A stretch of 64,000 nucleotides of DNA from JAFAFN01 sp963707555 (GTDB taxonomy: Bacteria; Actinomycetota; Acidimicrobiia; Acidimicrobiales; Microtrichaceae), in contig CAVPQM010000030.1 in NCBI GenBank assembly GCA_963707555.1, positions 1 to 64,000 on the forward strand, written 5' to 3'. The notes under the pieces were generated by a model. That model saw only the letters and a program-made list of their open reading frames with translations, did not search any database and was not told where the DNA came from. The first letter of the stretch is position 1; every line of letters starts with the position of its first letter. The translations under genes were made by a program, and so were the position numbers. This document shows, one piece after another, positions 25,989 to 35,738 of this stretch.

Positions 25989-27365
25989 TCCCCGTGCTCA
26001 CCCCGCAGGAGTCCGCAGCGCTGGACGCCGCGTCGGTCGAGCCGATCGACGTGCTCGTGGCGCGGGCGGGCCGCGCGGTCGCGAGCGTGGCGCTGTCCCT
26101 GCTCGGCGGTGGCTACGGCCGCCGGGTCATCGTGGTCGCCGGCCCCGGGAACAACGGCGCGGACGGGCGTGTCGCGGCCCAGCTGCTGGCCCGGCGCGGC
26201 GTGAAGGTCCAGGTCGTCGAGGCACGGGACGTCACCGTCGCGGGAGTCGGCCTCGGTCGGGCCGACCTCGTGATCGACGCCGCCTTCGGCACCGGGCTGC
26301 GCGCCGACGTCACGTTCCCCGACGTCGACGGCGCCCCGGTCCTCGCGGTCGACATCCCCTCCGGGATCGACGGGCTGACCGGCGCCGCGCGCGGCGCTCC
26401 CGCCCGAGCGGTCGCGACCGTCACCTTCGTCGCTCCGGCGCCCGGCCTGGTGATGGGCGAGGGGCCTGCCCACGCCGGTGAGGTGCTCGTGGCCGACATC
26501 GGCCTGGACCCGAGCGGCGCGCGAGCGGCGCTCGTCGAGGACAGCGACGTCGTCACCTGGGTGCCGCGCCGCTCGAGCGACGACCACAAGTGGCGCCACG
26601 CGGTCTGGTTGATCGCCGGCTCCGCTGGCATGCGCGGCGCGGGCCGCCTCAGCGCCTCGGCGGCGATGCGCGGGGGAGCGGGCTACGTGCGGTGCTCGAG
26701 CCCCGACGGGATGCCGGACTGCCCCACAGAGGCGGTCGGCGTCGAGCTGTCCCGCGGGTCGTGGGCCGACGACGTCGTGCAGGGCGCCGCCCGCTTCGGT
26801 TGCGTGGCGATCGGTCCGGGGCTCGGCCGTGACGCCGACGTCGCACGCGGAGTACGTGACGTCGTGCGACGTGTGGCGGTCCCCGTCGTCGTCGACGGCG
26901 ACGGGCTCGCCGCCCTCGGGCGCGACGTCACGACGCTGCTCGCCGAGCGCCGCGCGACCGACGGTGCTGACACCGCACGACGGCGAGTTCGAGGCACTGA
27001 CGGGCTCGATGCCCGGCGCGGATCGCATCGACGTCGCCCGGCGGTTCTCGGTGCGGACCGGGGCGATCGTGCTGCTGAAGGGGGCGACGACCGTGGTCGC
27101 GGCGCCCGACGGCGACGTCCTGCTCGTGCGTGCCGGCGACGAACGCCTCGCGACGGCGGGCACCGGCGACGTGCTGACCGGACTCGTCGCCGCGCACCTG
27201 GCGCTCGGCGCCGAACCGGCCCGGGCCGCTGCGGCCGCCGCACAGCTGCACGGCCGTGCCGCGGGCCTCGGTTCGTCGCGCTCCCTGATCGCCTCGGACC
27301 TGCCCGACCTGCTCGCCCGGGTCTGGGACGAGCTCGCCGGGACCGGATCGACACCAGCCCGCTGA
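25985..27365 (+). CDS. nnr: Bifunctional NAD(P)HX epimerase/dehydratase (one apparent frameshift)
   Basis: This enzyme repairs hydrated NADH and NADPH. The N-terminal epimerase domain has VAGPGNNGADGRVAAQLLARRG and AVDIPSGIDGLTG. The C-terminal ADP-dependent dehydratase has IGPGLGRD, VVDGDGL, LTPHDGEFEALTG and AGTGDVLTGLVAAHLA. The frame changes near 26954; one CG gives AERRARPTVLTPHDG and 460 residues in total. Tandem 18-base copies span its stop codon. It is coupled to acpS and followed by alr, a common actinobacterial order. Confidence 0.93.
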
Positions 27366-27393
27366 TCGACGCCAGCGCGCTGAGCGACGCCGG
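27347..27393. repeat. 18-base tandem repeat across the nnr stop codon
   Basis: ATCGACACCAGCCCGCTG, ATCGACGCCAGCGCGCTG and a partial third copy AGCGACGCCGG run through the end of nnr. Confidence 0.7.
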
Positions 27394-27433
27394 TCGTCGG
27401 GCACCCGAGGCGGTCCACGGTCCGGTCGCGACC

Positions 27434-27439
27434 TAGCCT
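27434..27439 (+). promoter_or_regulatory. Leaderless-type -10 box for alr
   Basis: TAGCCT lies 7 bases before the alr ATG with no ribosome binding site between them. Confidence 0.5.
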
Positions 27440-27446
27440 CGCACCG

Positions 27447-28655
27447 ATGCCACGACACGCCGTCCTCGAGGTCGACCTCGACGCCATCGCCGCCAACGTC
27501 GCGGTGCTGCGCCGGGCCGCTCCGTACGCCGAGCTCTGCGCCGTCGTGAAGGCCGACGGCTACGGCCATGGGGCCGTCCCGGCTGCCCGCGCTGCGCTCG
27601 CCGGCGGCGCCACCTGGCTCGCCGTCGCGCTCGTCGAGGAGGGCGTCGCCCTGCGCGACGCCGGGCTCGATGCTCCGATCCTCGTGCTGTCCCAGCCACC
27701 CGTGGATTCGATGGCCGACGCGCTGGCCGCCGACCTCGTGCCGACGCTGTACACCCGCGAGGGCATCGCCGCGGCCGTGGACGCAGCCGCGTCGGTCGGG
27801 CGGACGGGCGGGTCGGTCGGGCGGACGGGCGGGTCGGGCGGGGGATCAGCCGGCGCGGCCGGCGGCGGGTCGGGCGGCGCGGCCTGGTCGGTGCACCTCA
27901 AGGTCGACACCGGGATGCACCGCGTCGGCGCCGATCCCGAGGACGCGGTCGAGCTCGCTGCGATGATCGACCGGTCCGACGCCCTGCGCCTCGGAGGTGT
28001 CTTCACCCACCTCGCCTGTGCCGACGAGCCGGGCCACCCGCTCACGGTGCTGCAGCTGTCGCGCTTCGAGACGGTCCTCCAGGAGCTCCGTGAAGCGGGC
28101 ATCGACACCGACTCGGTGCACGCCGCCAACTCGGCCGCCCTGCTGCTGCAGTCGCGTTCGCACGGCGACCTGGTGCGCGCCGGCATCGCGATCTACGGCA
28201 TCGATCCCGTGCCGGGCTCGGGCGCGGGCGACGGCCTGGTGCCCGCTCTGTCGCTGCGCTCCGAGGTCAGCTTCGTCCGCGCCGTGCCGGCGGGCGACGG
28301 CGTCAGCTACGGGATGCGTCACCTCTTCGACCGTCCGGCGACGGTCGCCGTCGTACCGCTCGGCTACGCGGACGGCGTACCTCGCAACCTCGGACTCTCG
28401 GGCGGCGAGGTGCTCATCGGCGGTCGACGACACCCGATCCGAGGTGTGGTGACGATGGACCAACTGGTCGTCGAGACCACCGGTGCCGACGTGGCGCCCG
28501 GTGACGAGGTCGTGCTCATCGGCACGCAGGGGGACCAGGTGGTCACCGCACAGGAGTGGGCGTGGCTGACCGACACGATCCCCTACGAGATCGTGTGCGG
28601 CTTCAGCGCGCGCCTGCCCCGGCGCTACTCGGGCGCCGCCACGGGGCGGGCGTGA
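27447..28655 (+). CDS. alr: Alanine racemase with a Gly-rich insertion
   Basis: A 402-residue PLP enzyme that makes D-alanine for the cell wall. The cofactor lysine is Lys35 in VVKADGYGHGAVP, and the second catalytic residue is the tyrosine of GVSYGMRH. Between about residues 116 and 148, just before HLKVDTGMHRVG, the protein carries a Gly/Ser-rich linker including two copies of SVGRTGG. Alanine racemases do not normally have this. The frame is intact through it. It is transcribed from its own leaderless-type promoter. Confidence 0.95.
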   Translation: MPRHAVLEVDLDAIAANVAVLRRAAPYAELCAVVKADGYGHGAVPAARAALAGGATWLAVALVEEGVALRDAGLDAPILVLSQPPVDSMADALAADLVPTLYTREGIAAAVDAAASVGRTGGSVGRTGGSGGGSAGAAGGGSGGAAWSVHLKVDTGMHRVGADPEDAVELAAMIDRSDALRLGGVFTHLACADEPGHPLTVLQLSRFETVLQELREAGIDTDSVHAANSAALLLQSRSHGDLVRAGIAIYGIDPVPGSGAGDGLVPALSLRSEVSFVRAVPAGDGVSYGMRHLFDRPATVAVVPLGYADGVPRNLGLSGGEVLIGGRRHPIRGVVTMDQLVVETTGADVAPGDEVVLIGTQGDQVVTAQEWAWLTDTIPYEIVCGFSARLPRRYSGAATGRA

Positions 28656-28672
28656 GCACCCTCACGGATCGC

Positions 28673-28678
28673 TAGGCT
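28673..28678 (+). promoter_or_regulatory. Leaderless-type -10 box for tsaE
   Basis: TAGGCT lies 7 bases before the tsaE ATG and no ribosome binding site is seen. Confidence 0.5.
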
Positions 28679-28685
28679 CGACTCG

Positions 28686-29213
28686 ATGTCGTCAACAGCT
28701 GCGGTCCGGGCAACCACGCGTTCCGTCGAGCAGACCCGGGACCTGGCAGCCGCTCTCGCCGAGCTGGCCCGGCCCCGCGACCTGTTGCTGCTCGTCGGTG
28801 ACCTGGGCGCGGGCAAGACGGCGTTCACCCAGGGCTTCGGTCGGGGTCTCGGCGTCCAGGACCAGATCACCAGCCCGACCTTCGCCCTGGTGCAGGGCTA
28901 CACGGGCCGCCTCGACCTGCACCACCTGGACGTCTACCGGCTGGGGAACGTGGCCGAGGCACACGACCTGGGCATCTCCGAGCTGCTCGACGACGACGCC
29001 GTCACCCTGATCGAGTGGGGGGACACGATCACCCGGACCCTCCCGAGGGACTACCTCGAGGTGCGCATCGAGTTCGGCGACGAGGCCGACGACCGATCGG
29101 TGCTGTTCACGCCGGTGGGCGCGAAGTGGCAGGCGCGGTGCAAGGCGATGGCTGTCGCGCTCGCCACATGGACCGGAGTAGAAGGCTCCGAGGAAGGTGA
29201 CGGCCCGTGCTGA
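28686..29213 (+). CDS. tsaE: tRNA t6A synthesis ATPase TsaE
   Basis: A 175-residue P-loop ATPase that recycles the TsaBD complex in N6-threonylcarbamoyl-adenosine formation. The P-loop is LVGDLGAGKTAFTQGFGRG, followed by SPTFALVQGY and IEWGD. It overlaps the tsaB start by seven bases and heads the tsaE-tsaB-rimI-tsaD group. Confidence 0.95.
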   Translation: MSSTAAVRATTRSVEQTRDLAAALAELARPRDLLLLVGDLGAGKTAFTQGFGRGLGVQDQITSPTFALVQGYTGRLDLHHLDVYRLGNVAEAHDLGISELLDDDAVTLIEWGDTITRTLPRDYLEVRIEFGDEADDRSVLFTPVGAKWQARCKAMAVALATWTGVEGSEEGDGPC

Positions 29214-29905
29214 TCCTGGGCATCGAGAGCGCGACGATCCAGGTGGGCTGCGCCATCGGCGGGCACGAGGGCGTGCTGGCCTCGACCCACTCGGCCAAGG
29301 GCAAGCGCCACGCCGAGAACCTCACCCCGGCGATCGAGTTCATCTGCACCCAGGCGCAGGTCGAGCTGTCCGAGATCGGGCTCGTCGCGGTCGACGTCGG
29401 ACCCGGCCTGTTCACCGGCATGCGCGTCGGCATCGCCGCGGCCAAGGCGATCGCCTTCGCGCTGCGGGTCCCGATGCTCGGCGTGTCGAGCCTCGACCTG
29501 CTCGCCTTCCCCGTCCGCTTCAGCCCGCGGTTGATCGTCAGCGCGATCGACGCCCGGCGCGGCGAGCTCTACTACGCCTTCTACCGGCAGGTCCCCGGCG
29601 GCGTGCAGCGGATCTCGGAGCACGCGGTCGGCTCGGCCGACGACCTCGCCTCGGAGCTGCTCGCGACCGGCGAGGACGCGCTGCTCGTCGGCGACGGCGC
29701 CCACCGCTACCGCGAGGCGTTCGACGGCCTCGCCCGTGTCGAGCTCGTCGACCCCGGCAACAGCTACCCGTCCGCCGCGTCGCTCGTGCAGCTCGCGCAC
29801 GCCCGTGCCCTGCGCGAGGACTACAGCCGGATCGACGAGATCGAGCCGATCTACCTGCGCCGACCCGACGCCGAGATCAACTGGTCGACCAGGGACTCCG
29901 CCTGA
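29207..29905 (+). CDS. tsaB: t6A complex dimerisation subunit TsaB
   Basis: A 232-residue ASKHA-fold protein that partners TsaD. It begins MLILGIESATIQVGCAIGG and has the conserved GPGLFTGMRVGIAAAKAIAFAL and DARRGELYYAFY. It starts with GTG inside the end of tsaE. Confidence 0.95.
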   Translation: MLILGIESATIQVGCAIGGHEGVLASTHSAKGKRHAENLTPAIEFICTQAQVELSEIGLVAVDVGPGLFTGMRVGIAAAKAIAFALRVPMLGVSSLDLLAFPVRFSPRLIVSAIDARRGELYYAFYRQVPGGVQRISEHAVGSADDLASELLATGEDALLVGDGAHRYREAFDGLARVELVDPGNSYPSAASLVQLAHARALREDYSRIDEIEPIYLRRPDAEINWSTRDSA

Positions 29906-29935
29906 TGGGTGGCCGGTCATGACGGGCGGCCGGGC

Positions 29936-30634
29936 ATGATGGCGGTGGCGACGGCCGAGGGCATCGAAGGTCCCGAGGTGGTGATCGCCCCCATGAGGCG
30001 TCGCCACCTCCGCGGCGTGTTGGCGATCGAACAGGTCACCAACCATCGGCCGTGGTCACTCGGGCTGTTCATGGGTGAGCTCCGCATGCCGACGAGTCGC
30101 TGCTATCTGGTCGCGCTCGACGCCCACCGGGTCGTGGGCTTCGCGGGGACGATGATCACCGGCGACGAGGGCCACGTCACCAACATCGCCGTGCATCCGG
30201 ACCAGCACCGGCGAAGCATCGGCGTGCGCCTGATGGTCGTCGCGATGCAGGAGGTGATCGCCCGGGGGGTGACGGCGATGACCCTCGAGGTGAGGATGTC
30301 GAACGTCGCCGCCCAGGAGCTGTACCGCCGCTTCGGCTTCGTGCCGGGCGGGGTGCGCCGCAACTACTACAGCGAGGTCGGTGAGGACGCGCTGATCATG
30401 TGGGCCCACGACATCGACAGCTCCGAGTACGCCGCCCGACTCGATGCCGTCGTGGCCTCGCTGGGCTCGCCGCTGCGCACCGAGGGCGTGGGCGTGAGTG
30501 GCCCGCTGGGTCGCCGGCTCGATCTCACTGCTGCCGGCCCGACTGCTGCCGGCCCGACTGCTGCTGAACCGACTGCTGCTGAACCGACTGCTGCTGACCA
30601 GACCGCTGCCGCCTCGAAAGGGAGCACCTCATGA
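29936..30634 (+). CDS. rimI: Ribosomal protein alanine acetyltransferase RimI with repeat tail
   Basis: A 232-residue GNAT acetyltransferase; RimI acetylates the N-terminal alanine of S18. The acetyl-CoA loop is VTNIAVHPDQHRRSIGVRLM, then EVRMSNVAAQELYRRFGFVPGG. The catalytic domain ends near residue 165. Residues 198-227 are six five-residue repeats (TAAGP, TAAGP, TAAEP, TAAEP, TAADQ, TAAAS), encoded by a 15-base tandem repeat, which I have not seen in RimI. It lies between tsaB and tsaD, the common order. Confidence 0.9.
   Translation: MMAVATAEGIEGPEVVIAPMRRRHLRGVLAIEQVTNHRPWSLGLFMGELRMPTSRCYLVALDAHRVVGFAGTMITGDEGHVTNIAVHPDQHRRSIGVRLMVVAMQEVIARGVTAMTLEVRMSNVAAQELYRRFGFVPGGVRRNYYSEVGEDALIMWAHDIDSSEYAARLDAVVASLGSPLRTEGVGVSGPLGRRLDLTAAGPTAAGPTAAEPTAAEPTAADQTAAASKGSTS
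30527..30616. repeat. Six-copy 15-base repeat coding the RimI tail
   Basis: Units such as ACTGCTGCCGGCCCG and ACTGCTGCTGAACCG encode TAAGP and TAAEP. Copies 1-2 and 3-4 are identical pairs, suggesting recent slippage. Confidence 0.8.
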
Positions 30635-31691
30635 CCGCACCGATGCCAGGCGGCGACGACCTGATCGACCTGTCGCTCGGAGCCACCCGTCCGATCACCG
30701 TGCTGGGGATCGAGACGTCCTGCGACGAGACCGCTGCAGCGTGCGTGCGCGACGGCGTCGACGTGCTCTCGTCGGTGGTGAGCTCACAGATCGACCTGCA
30801 CGCGCGCTACGGCGGCGTCGTCCCGGAGATCGCGAGCCGGGCCCACAACGAGCTCATCATCCCCGTCATCGCCCGAGCCCTGGTCGAGGCGGGGGTCGAC
30901 GGCACCCGGATCGACGCGGTCGCCGCGACGACGGGGCCCGGCCTGATCGGCGCGCTGCTCGTGGGTGTGTCGGCGGCGAAGGCCCTCGCGCTGACGTGGG
31001 ACGTGCCGTTCGTCTCGGTCAACCACCTCGAGGCGCACCTGTACGCCGCGTTCCTCGAGGACCCGGAGCTGACCTTCCCCCTGGTCGTGCTGCTCGTGTC
31101 CGGTGGACACACGATGCTCGTCAGCATGGAGGACCACGGCAGATACCGCCTGCTGGGTCAGACCCTCGACGACGCCGCGGGCGAGGCGTTCGACAAGGTC
31201 GCCCGATTCCTCGGCCTCGGCTACCCGGGTGGCCCGGCGATCGATCACGAGGCCATGTCGGGTGACCCCGAGGCGATCGCCTTCCCGCGGTCCATGCTCA
31301 ACGACGGCCTCGACTTCTCCTTCAGCGGGCTCAAGACCTCGGTCGTCAACCACGTGCGCAAGCACCCCGACGTGTCGACCGCAGACGTCGCGGCCAGCTT
31401 CCAAGCGGCCGTGGTCGACGTGCTGGTGACCAAGGCCCGACGGGCCGCTCAGCAGGTCGGGGCCACCGCGCCTCGCGCTCGGCGGGGGCGTGGCGGCGAA
31501 CTCGCTGCTGCGCGAGCAGTTCCTCGGTGCCTGCGCCACCGACGGCCTGCACGGCTTCCTGCCCAGCCGGTCGATGTGCACCGACAACGCCGCGATGATC
31601 GCCTCCGCCGGGTGGTACGAGCTGCGTCGCAACGGTCCCACCGGACTCGACTGCGGGGCGGATCCCGAACATGAAGCTCCGCACCGTCTGA
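30631..31691 (+). CDS. tsaD: tRNA threonylcarbamoyladenosine transferase TsaD (two apparent frameshifts)
   Basis: TsaD transfers the threonylcarbamoyl group to A37 of tRNAs reading ANN codons. Motifs are LGIETSCDETAAA, the metal-binding HNELI in ASRAHNELIIPV, TTGPGLIGALLVG, NHLEAHLYA and VSGGHTMLV. Frames shift near 31470 and 31666. One CG each gives TARLALGGGVAANSLLRE and ADPANMKLRTV followed by TGA at 31691, 354 residues in total. It overlaps the rimI stop by four bases. Confidence 0.93.
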
Positions 31692-31707
31692 GCAGCAGCC
31701 GGCTGTG

Positions 31708-32400
31708 TCAGGCAGCCGGCTGCTGTGATCCGTTGCAGAGCCAGAGCGCCGGGCTGACCACGTACTCGAGCGTGCGCAGTTGTGTCGCCGTCCAGTCGGG
31801 GTCGGTCGAGCCCGCTGCTCGTTGTCGCTCGACGCAGAGCGGATCGGCAGGAGCCAGGTCCGTCGTCCAGACCGCGGTGGCGGTCGAGGCCACGGCACCG
31901 CTGCAGGACCCGTCGGTGGAGTCGTGGATCGCCAGGTTGGCGAGATCGTCGATGCCGCCCAGGTAGGTGATGTCGTCGTTCGAGTTCTGGTGGGCCAGGC
32001 ACTCGCCGACCGTCGGTCGGCCCTCGTCCGCGAGGTGCAACGGGATCGCGCAGAACCAGATCGGCTCGGGCGAGTCGTCGGTGGGGATCAGCCTGGGCGG
32101 CTGGTCGGTGGCCCCGCCGTGCGCGTCGCAGAGCACCTGCGCCGCACCGACGTCCGGTGCGAACACCGCCGTCGCCTGGAAGCGGAAGCTTCCCGTGCAC
32201 GTCCCCTCGGTCGACCCCCAGATGCTCATGTTGTCGAGGCCGTTGCGGGGTCCGTCGTACTCGATGTCAGGATCGAACCGGTCGGACAGGTCGAGGCAGG
32301 TGCCGACGGGCAGGCCGGTCGGCGGGCTTGGGTCCACGCAGCCTCCGGCCAGGACGAGCAGCGAGAGCGTCGCGAGTGCGATGGTCAGGTGGCGTGTCAT
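31708..32400 (-). CDS. Lipoprotein with two internal repeats, function unknown
   Basis: A 230-residue exported protein with a lipobox ending at Cys21 (LAGGC). The mature part is two copies of one ~85-residue module. GTCLDLSDRFDPDIEYDG, STEGTCTG, ATAVFAPDVGAAQVLC aligns with GECLAHQNSNDDITYLG, STDGSCSG, ATAVWTTDLAPADPLC. Each module has matching cysteines that could form disulfides. The start is supported by GGGGGAGG upstream. It converges with tsaD and diverges from groES. No known family is recognised. Confidence 0.7.
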   Translation of the reverse strand: MTRHLTIALATLSLLVLAGGCVDPSPPTGLPVGTCLDLSDRFDPDIEYDGPRNGLDNMSIWGSTEGTCTGSFRFQATAVFAPDVGAAQVLCDAHGGATDQPPRLIPTDDSPEPIWFCAIPLHLADEGRPTVGECLAHQNSNDDITYLGGIDDLANLAIHDSTDGSCSGAVASTATAVWTTDLAPADPLCVERQRAAGSTDPDWTATQLRTLEYVVSPALWLCNGSQQPAA

Positions 32401-32519
32401 CAGGGCCTCCCCCGTTGCGACCGTCTAGGTGTGTCGCGTGGTGTCGGTGCCCCGTCGCCATCCTCCTCGCTCCCGCTCGGGATGTCATCCCCGGATCGTC
32501 GATCACTTCCGACGAAGCG

Positions 32520-32546
32520 CTAGCAGTCTCCCCTGACGAGTGCTAG
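32520..32546. promoter_or_regulatory. Upstream CIRCE operator (HrcA site)
   Basis: CTAGCAGTC, 9 bases, GAGTGCTAG. It differs from the CIRCE consensus arms at the ends and carries the same C-to-G change in the left arm as the second site. Confidence 0.8.
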
Positions 32547-32548
32547 CT

Positions 32549-32575
32549 TTAGCAGTCGTTAATCCCGAGTGCTAA
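32549..32575. promoter_or_regulatory. Downstream CIRCE operator (HrcA site)
   Basis: TTAGCAGTC, 9 bases, GAGTGCTAA matches the CIRCE consensus at 17 of 18 arm positions. It lies 22 bases before groES, so HrcA should repress groESL in the absence of heat stress. Confidence 0.92.
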
Positions 32576-32596
32576 CGCCAACGGAGGCAATTCAGC

Positions 32597-32884
32597 ATGA
32601 GTATCCAGCCCCTTGAGGATCGCATCGTCGTGCGCCCGGCCGAGGCCGAGGAGAAGACCGCGAGCGGTCTCGTGATCCCCGACTCCGCCAAGGAGAAGCC
32701 CCAGCAGGGCGAGGTCATCGCAGTGGGCCCGGGCCGTCGGTCCGACACCGGCGACCTGATTCCCCTCGACATCGCCGTCGGCGACACCGTCGTGTACTCG
32801 AAGTACGGCGGCACCGAGATCGCCATCGATGGCGAAGACGTTCTCATCCTGTCGGGTCGCGACATCCTCGCGACCATCAAGTGA
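32597..32884 (+). CDS. groES: Co-chaperonin GroES
   Basis: A 95-residue lid protein for GroEL. It starts MSIQPLEDRIVVRPAEAEEK and has the mobile-loop segment TASGLVIPDSAKEKPQQGEV followed by VGDTVVYSKYGGTEI. An AACGGAGG site precedes the ATG. It is controlled by two CIRCE operators and co-transcribed with groEL. Confidence 0.98.
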   Translation: MSIQPLEDRIVVRPAEAEEKTASGLVIPDSAKEKPQQGEVIAVGPGRRSDTGDLIPLDIAVGDTVVYSKYGGTEIAIDGEDVLILSGRDILATIK

Positions 32885-32919
32885 CGTCCTGAACCAGAAC
32901 TAGAACGAGAAGAGAACAC

Positions 32920-34560
<1,641 letters not shown>

Positions 34561-34601
34561 TCATCCCCTCGGGGATGTGAGCACTCGCTCATCACGAACT
34601 C

Positions 34602-34638
34602 ACGGAGGGGTCGGGCCGTCACGGCTCGGCCCCTCCGT
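34602..34638 (+). terminator. Terminator after groESL
   Basis: A 17-bp stem, ACGGAGGGG then TCGGGCCG, pairs with CGGCTCGG then CCCCTCCGT with two G-U pairs and a 3-base loop. It lies 41 bases after the groEL stop. Confidence 0.75.
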
Positions 34639-34654
34639 CGCGTCCGGCCCGCAG

Positions 34655-34660
34655 TAGCGT
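34655..34660 (+). promoter_or_regulatory. Leaderless-type -10 box
   Basis: TAGCGT lies 6 bases before the ATG at 34667. Confidence 0.5.
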
Positions 34661-34666
34661 CGGGTC

Positions 34667-35509
34667 ATGACAGCGACCGGCTCCGCCCGCCGTCTCTGGA
34701 ACGCGGTCGAGACGGTCCACGCAGTGACGTACTTCCACCCGGCGTCGCTCGCCGCGATCGCAGCGACCGGTGTGAAGGGCTTCTGGATGGGCTACTTCGC
34801 CGCTCGCCTCGCGCCGCTGGGTCCGATCGGCGCAGCGACCGCGACGGCGGTGTGCTGCAACTTCTCCCCGGTCAGGACCCGACGTGCGCTCCCGGACGCC
34901 TGGACGATCGCATCACCGGCAGCCCTGCTCTCGGCGAGGTCCGAGGGTGCGGTCGCCGCGCTGCGCGACTGCGGCATCTACGACGCCGACGCGACGGCGG
35001 CAGCCGACCTGCTGGAACCGATCGTCGCAGGGCTCGACCCGTGCGGACGCCCGCTCGGTGCTGCGAACCTCGAGGTCGCGGCCGGCGGCGGCGACCTGGC
35101 ACGGCTCTGGCAGCTGTGCACGGTGCTGCGGGAGCACCGCGGCGACGGCCACGTCGCGCTCATCGTCGGCGCCGACCTCAGCGGACGCGAGATCAACGCG
35201 CTCGTCACCGCTCGTCACGGCCTGGACCCCGCGATCCTCCGGGGCACTCGCGGCTGGACCGAGGCGGAGTGGTCGACCGCGATCGAGGGGCTGCGGCGAC
35301 GCGGCCTGATCGAGGCCGGCGGGACGCTCACCGACGCCGGACGAGCGCTGCACTCGGGGATCGAGCGACGCACCGACGAGCTCGCGCTGGCGTCGTACGG
35401 CGATCACGACCTCGACGCAGGGATCGACGCGCTGACGCCGCTCGCTCGTCGGGTGGTCGAGGCCGAGGTGCTGCCGTTCCCCAACCCGATGGGACTCGGC
35501 CGCGACTGA
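34667..35509 (+). CDS. SCO6745-type helix-turn-helix protein
   Basis: A 280-residue soluble protein resembling the actinobacterial SCO6745 family. It begins with RRLWNAVETVHAVTYFHP and GVKGFWMGYFAARLAPLG, and includes a winged-helix-like segment at residues 200-240 (EAEWSTAIEGLRRRGLIEAG, then LTDAGRALHSGIE). The biochemical role of the family is not established. It appears to be a single gene with its own leaderless-type promoter and faces away from groESL's terminator. Confidence 0.75.
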   Translation: MTATGSARRLWNAVETVHAVTYFHPASLAAIAATGVKGFWMGYFAARLAPLGPIGAATATAVCCNFSPVRTRRALPDAWTIASPAALLSARSEGAVAALRDCGIYDADATAAADLLEPIVAGLDPCGRPLGAANLEVAAGGGDLARLWQLCTVLREHRGDGHVALIVGADLSGREINALVTARHGLDPAILRGTRGWTEAEWSTAIEGLRRRGLIEAGGTLTDAGRALHSGIERRTDELALASYGDHDLDAGIDALTPLARRVVEAEVLPFPNPMGLGRD

Positions 35510-35563
35510 CCGCGTCCGCACCGGTCGTCCACCGCTCCGTGACAGCGAGCGGCGCAGCGCCGG

Positions 35564-35569
35564 TACGAT
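35564..35569 (+). promoter_or_regulatory. Leaderless-type -10 box
   Basis: TACGAT lies 7 bases before the ATG at 35577. Confidence 0.5.
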
Positions 35570-35576
35570 CGTGGCC

Positions 35577-35738
35577 ATGGACCCCCGACCCGCCCCCGAT
35601 CCCGCCAAGCTGCTCGCCGAGTGGATGGAGTGGGAGACCGGCGAGACGCCTCCCGGCAGGGTCATGAGCAACCTGAAGACGGGTGGCCTGCGCGAGCTGC
35701 TCGAACAGCTCGCCGGACAGGTGCCCCCGCCAGAGTGA
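35577..35738 (+). CDS. Small 53-residue protein, function unknown
   Basis: This short open frame encodes MDPRPAPDPAKLLAEWMEWE followed by a Gly/Thr turn and the amphipathic helix NLKTGGLRELLEQLAGQ. Support for it being real: a leaderless-type -10 box at the right distance, a stop that overlaps the GTG of the next gene by four bases (translational coupling), and codon use like its neighbours. There is no signal peptide or membrane segment. It may be a partner of the Nudix enzyme, but that is only inferred from coupling. Confidence 0.65.
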   Translation: MDPRPAPDPAKLLAEWMEWETGETPPGRVMSNLKTGGLRELLEQLAGQVPPPE

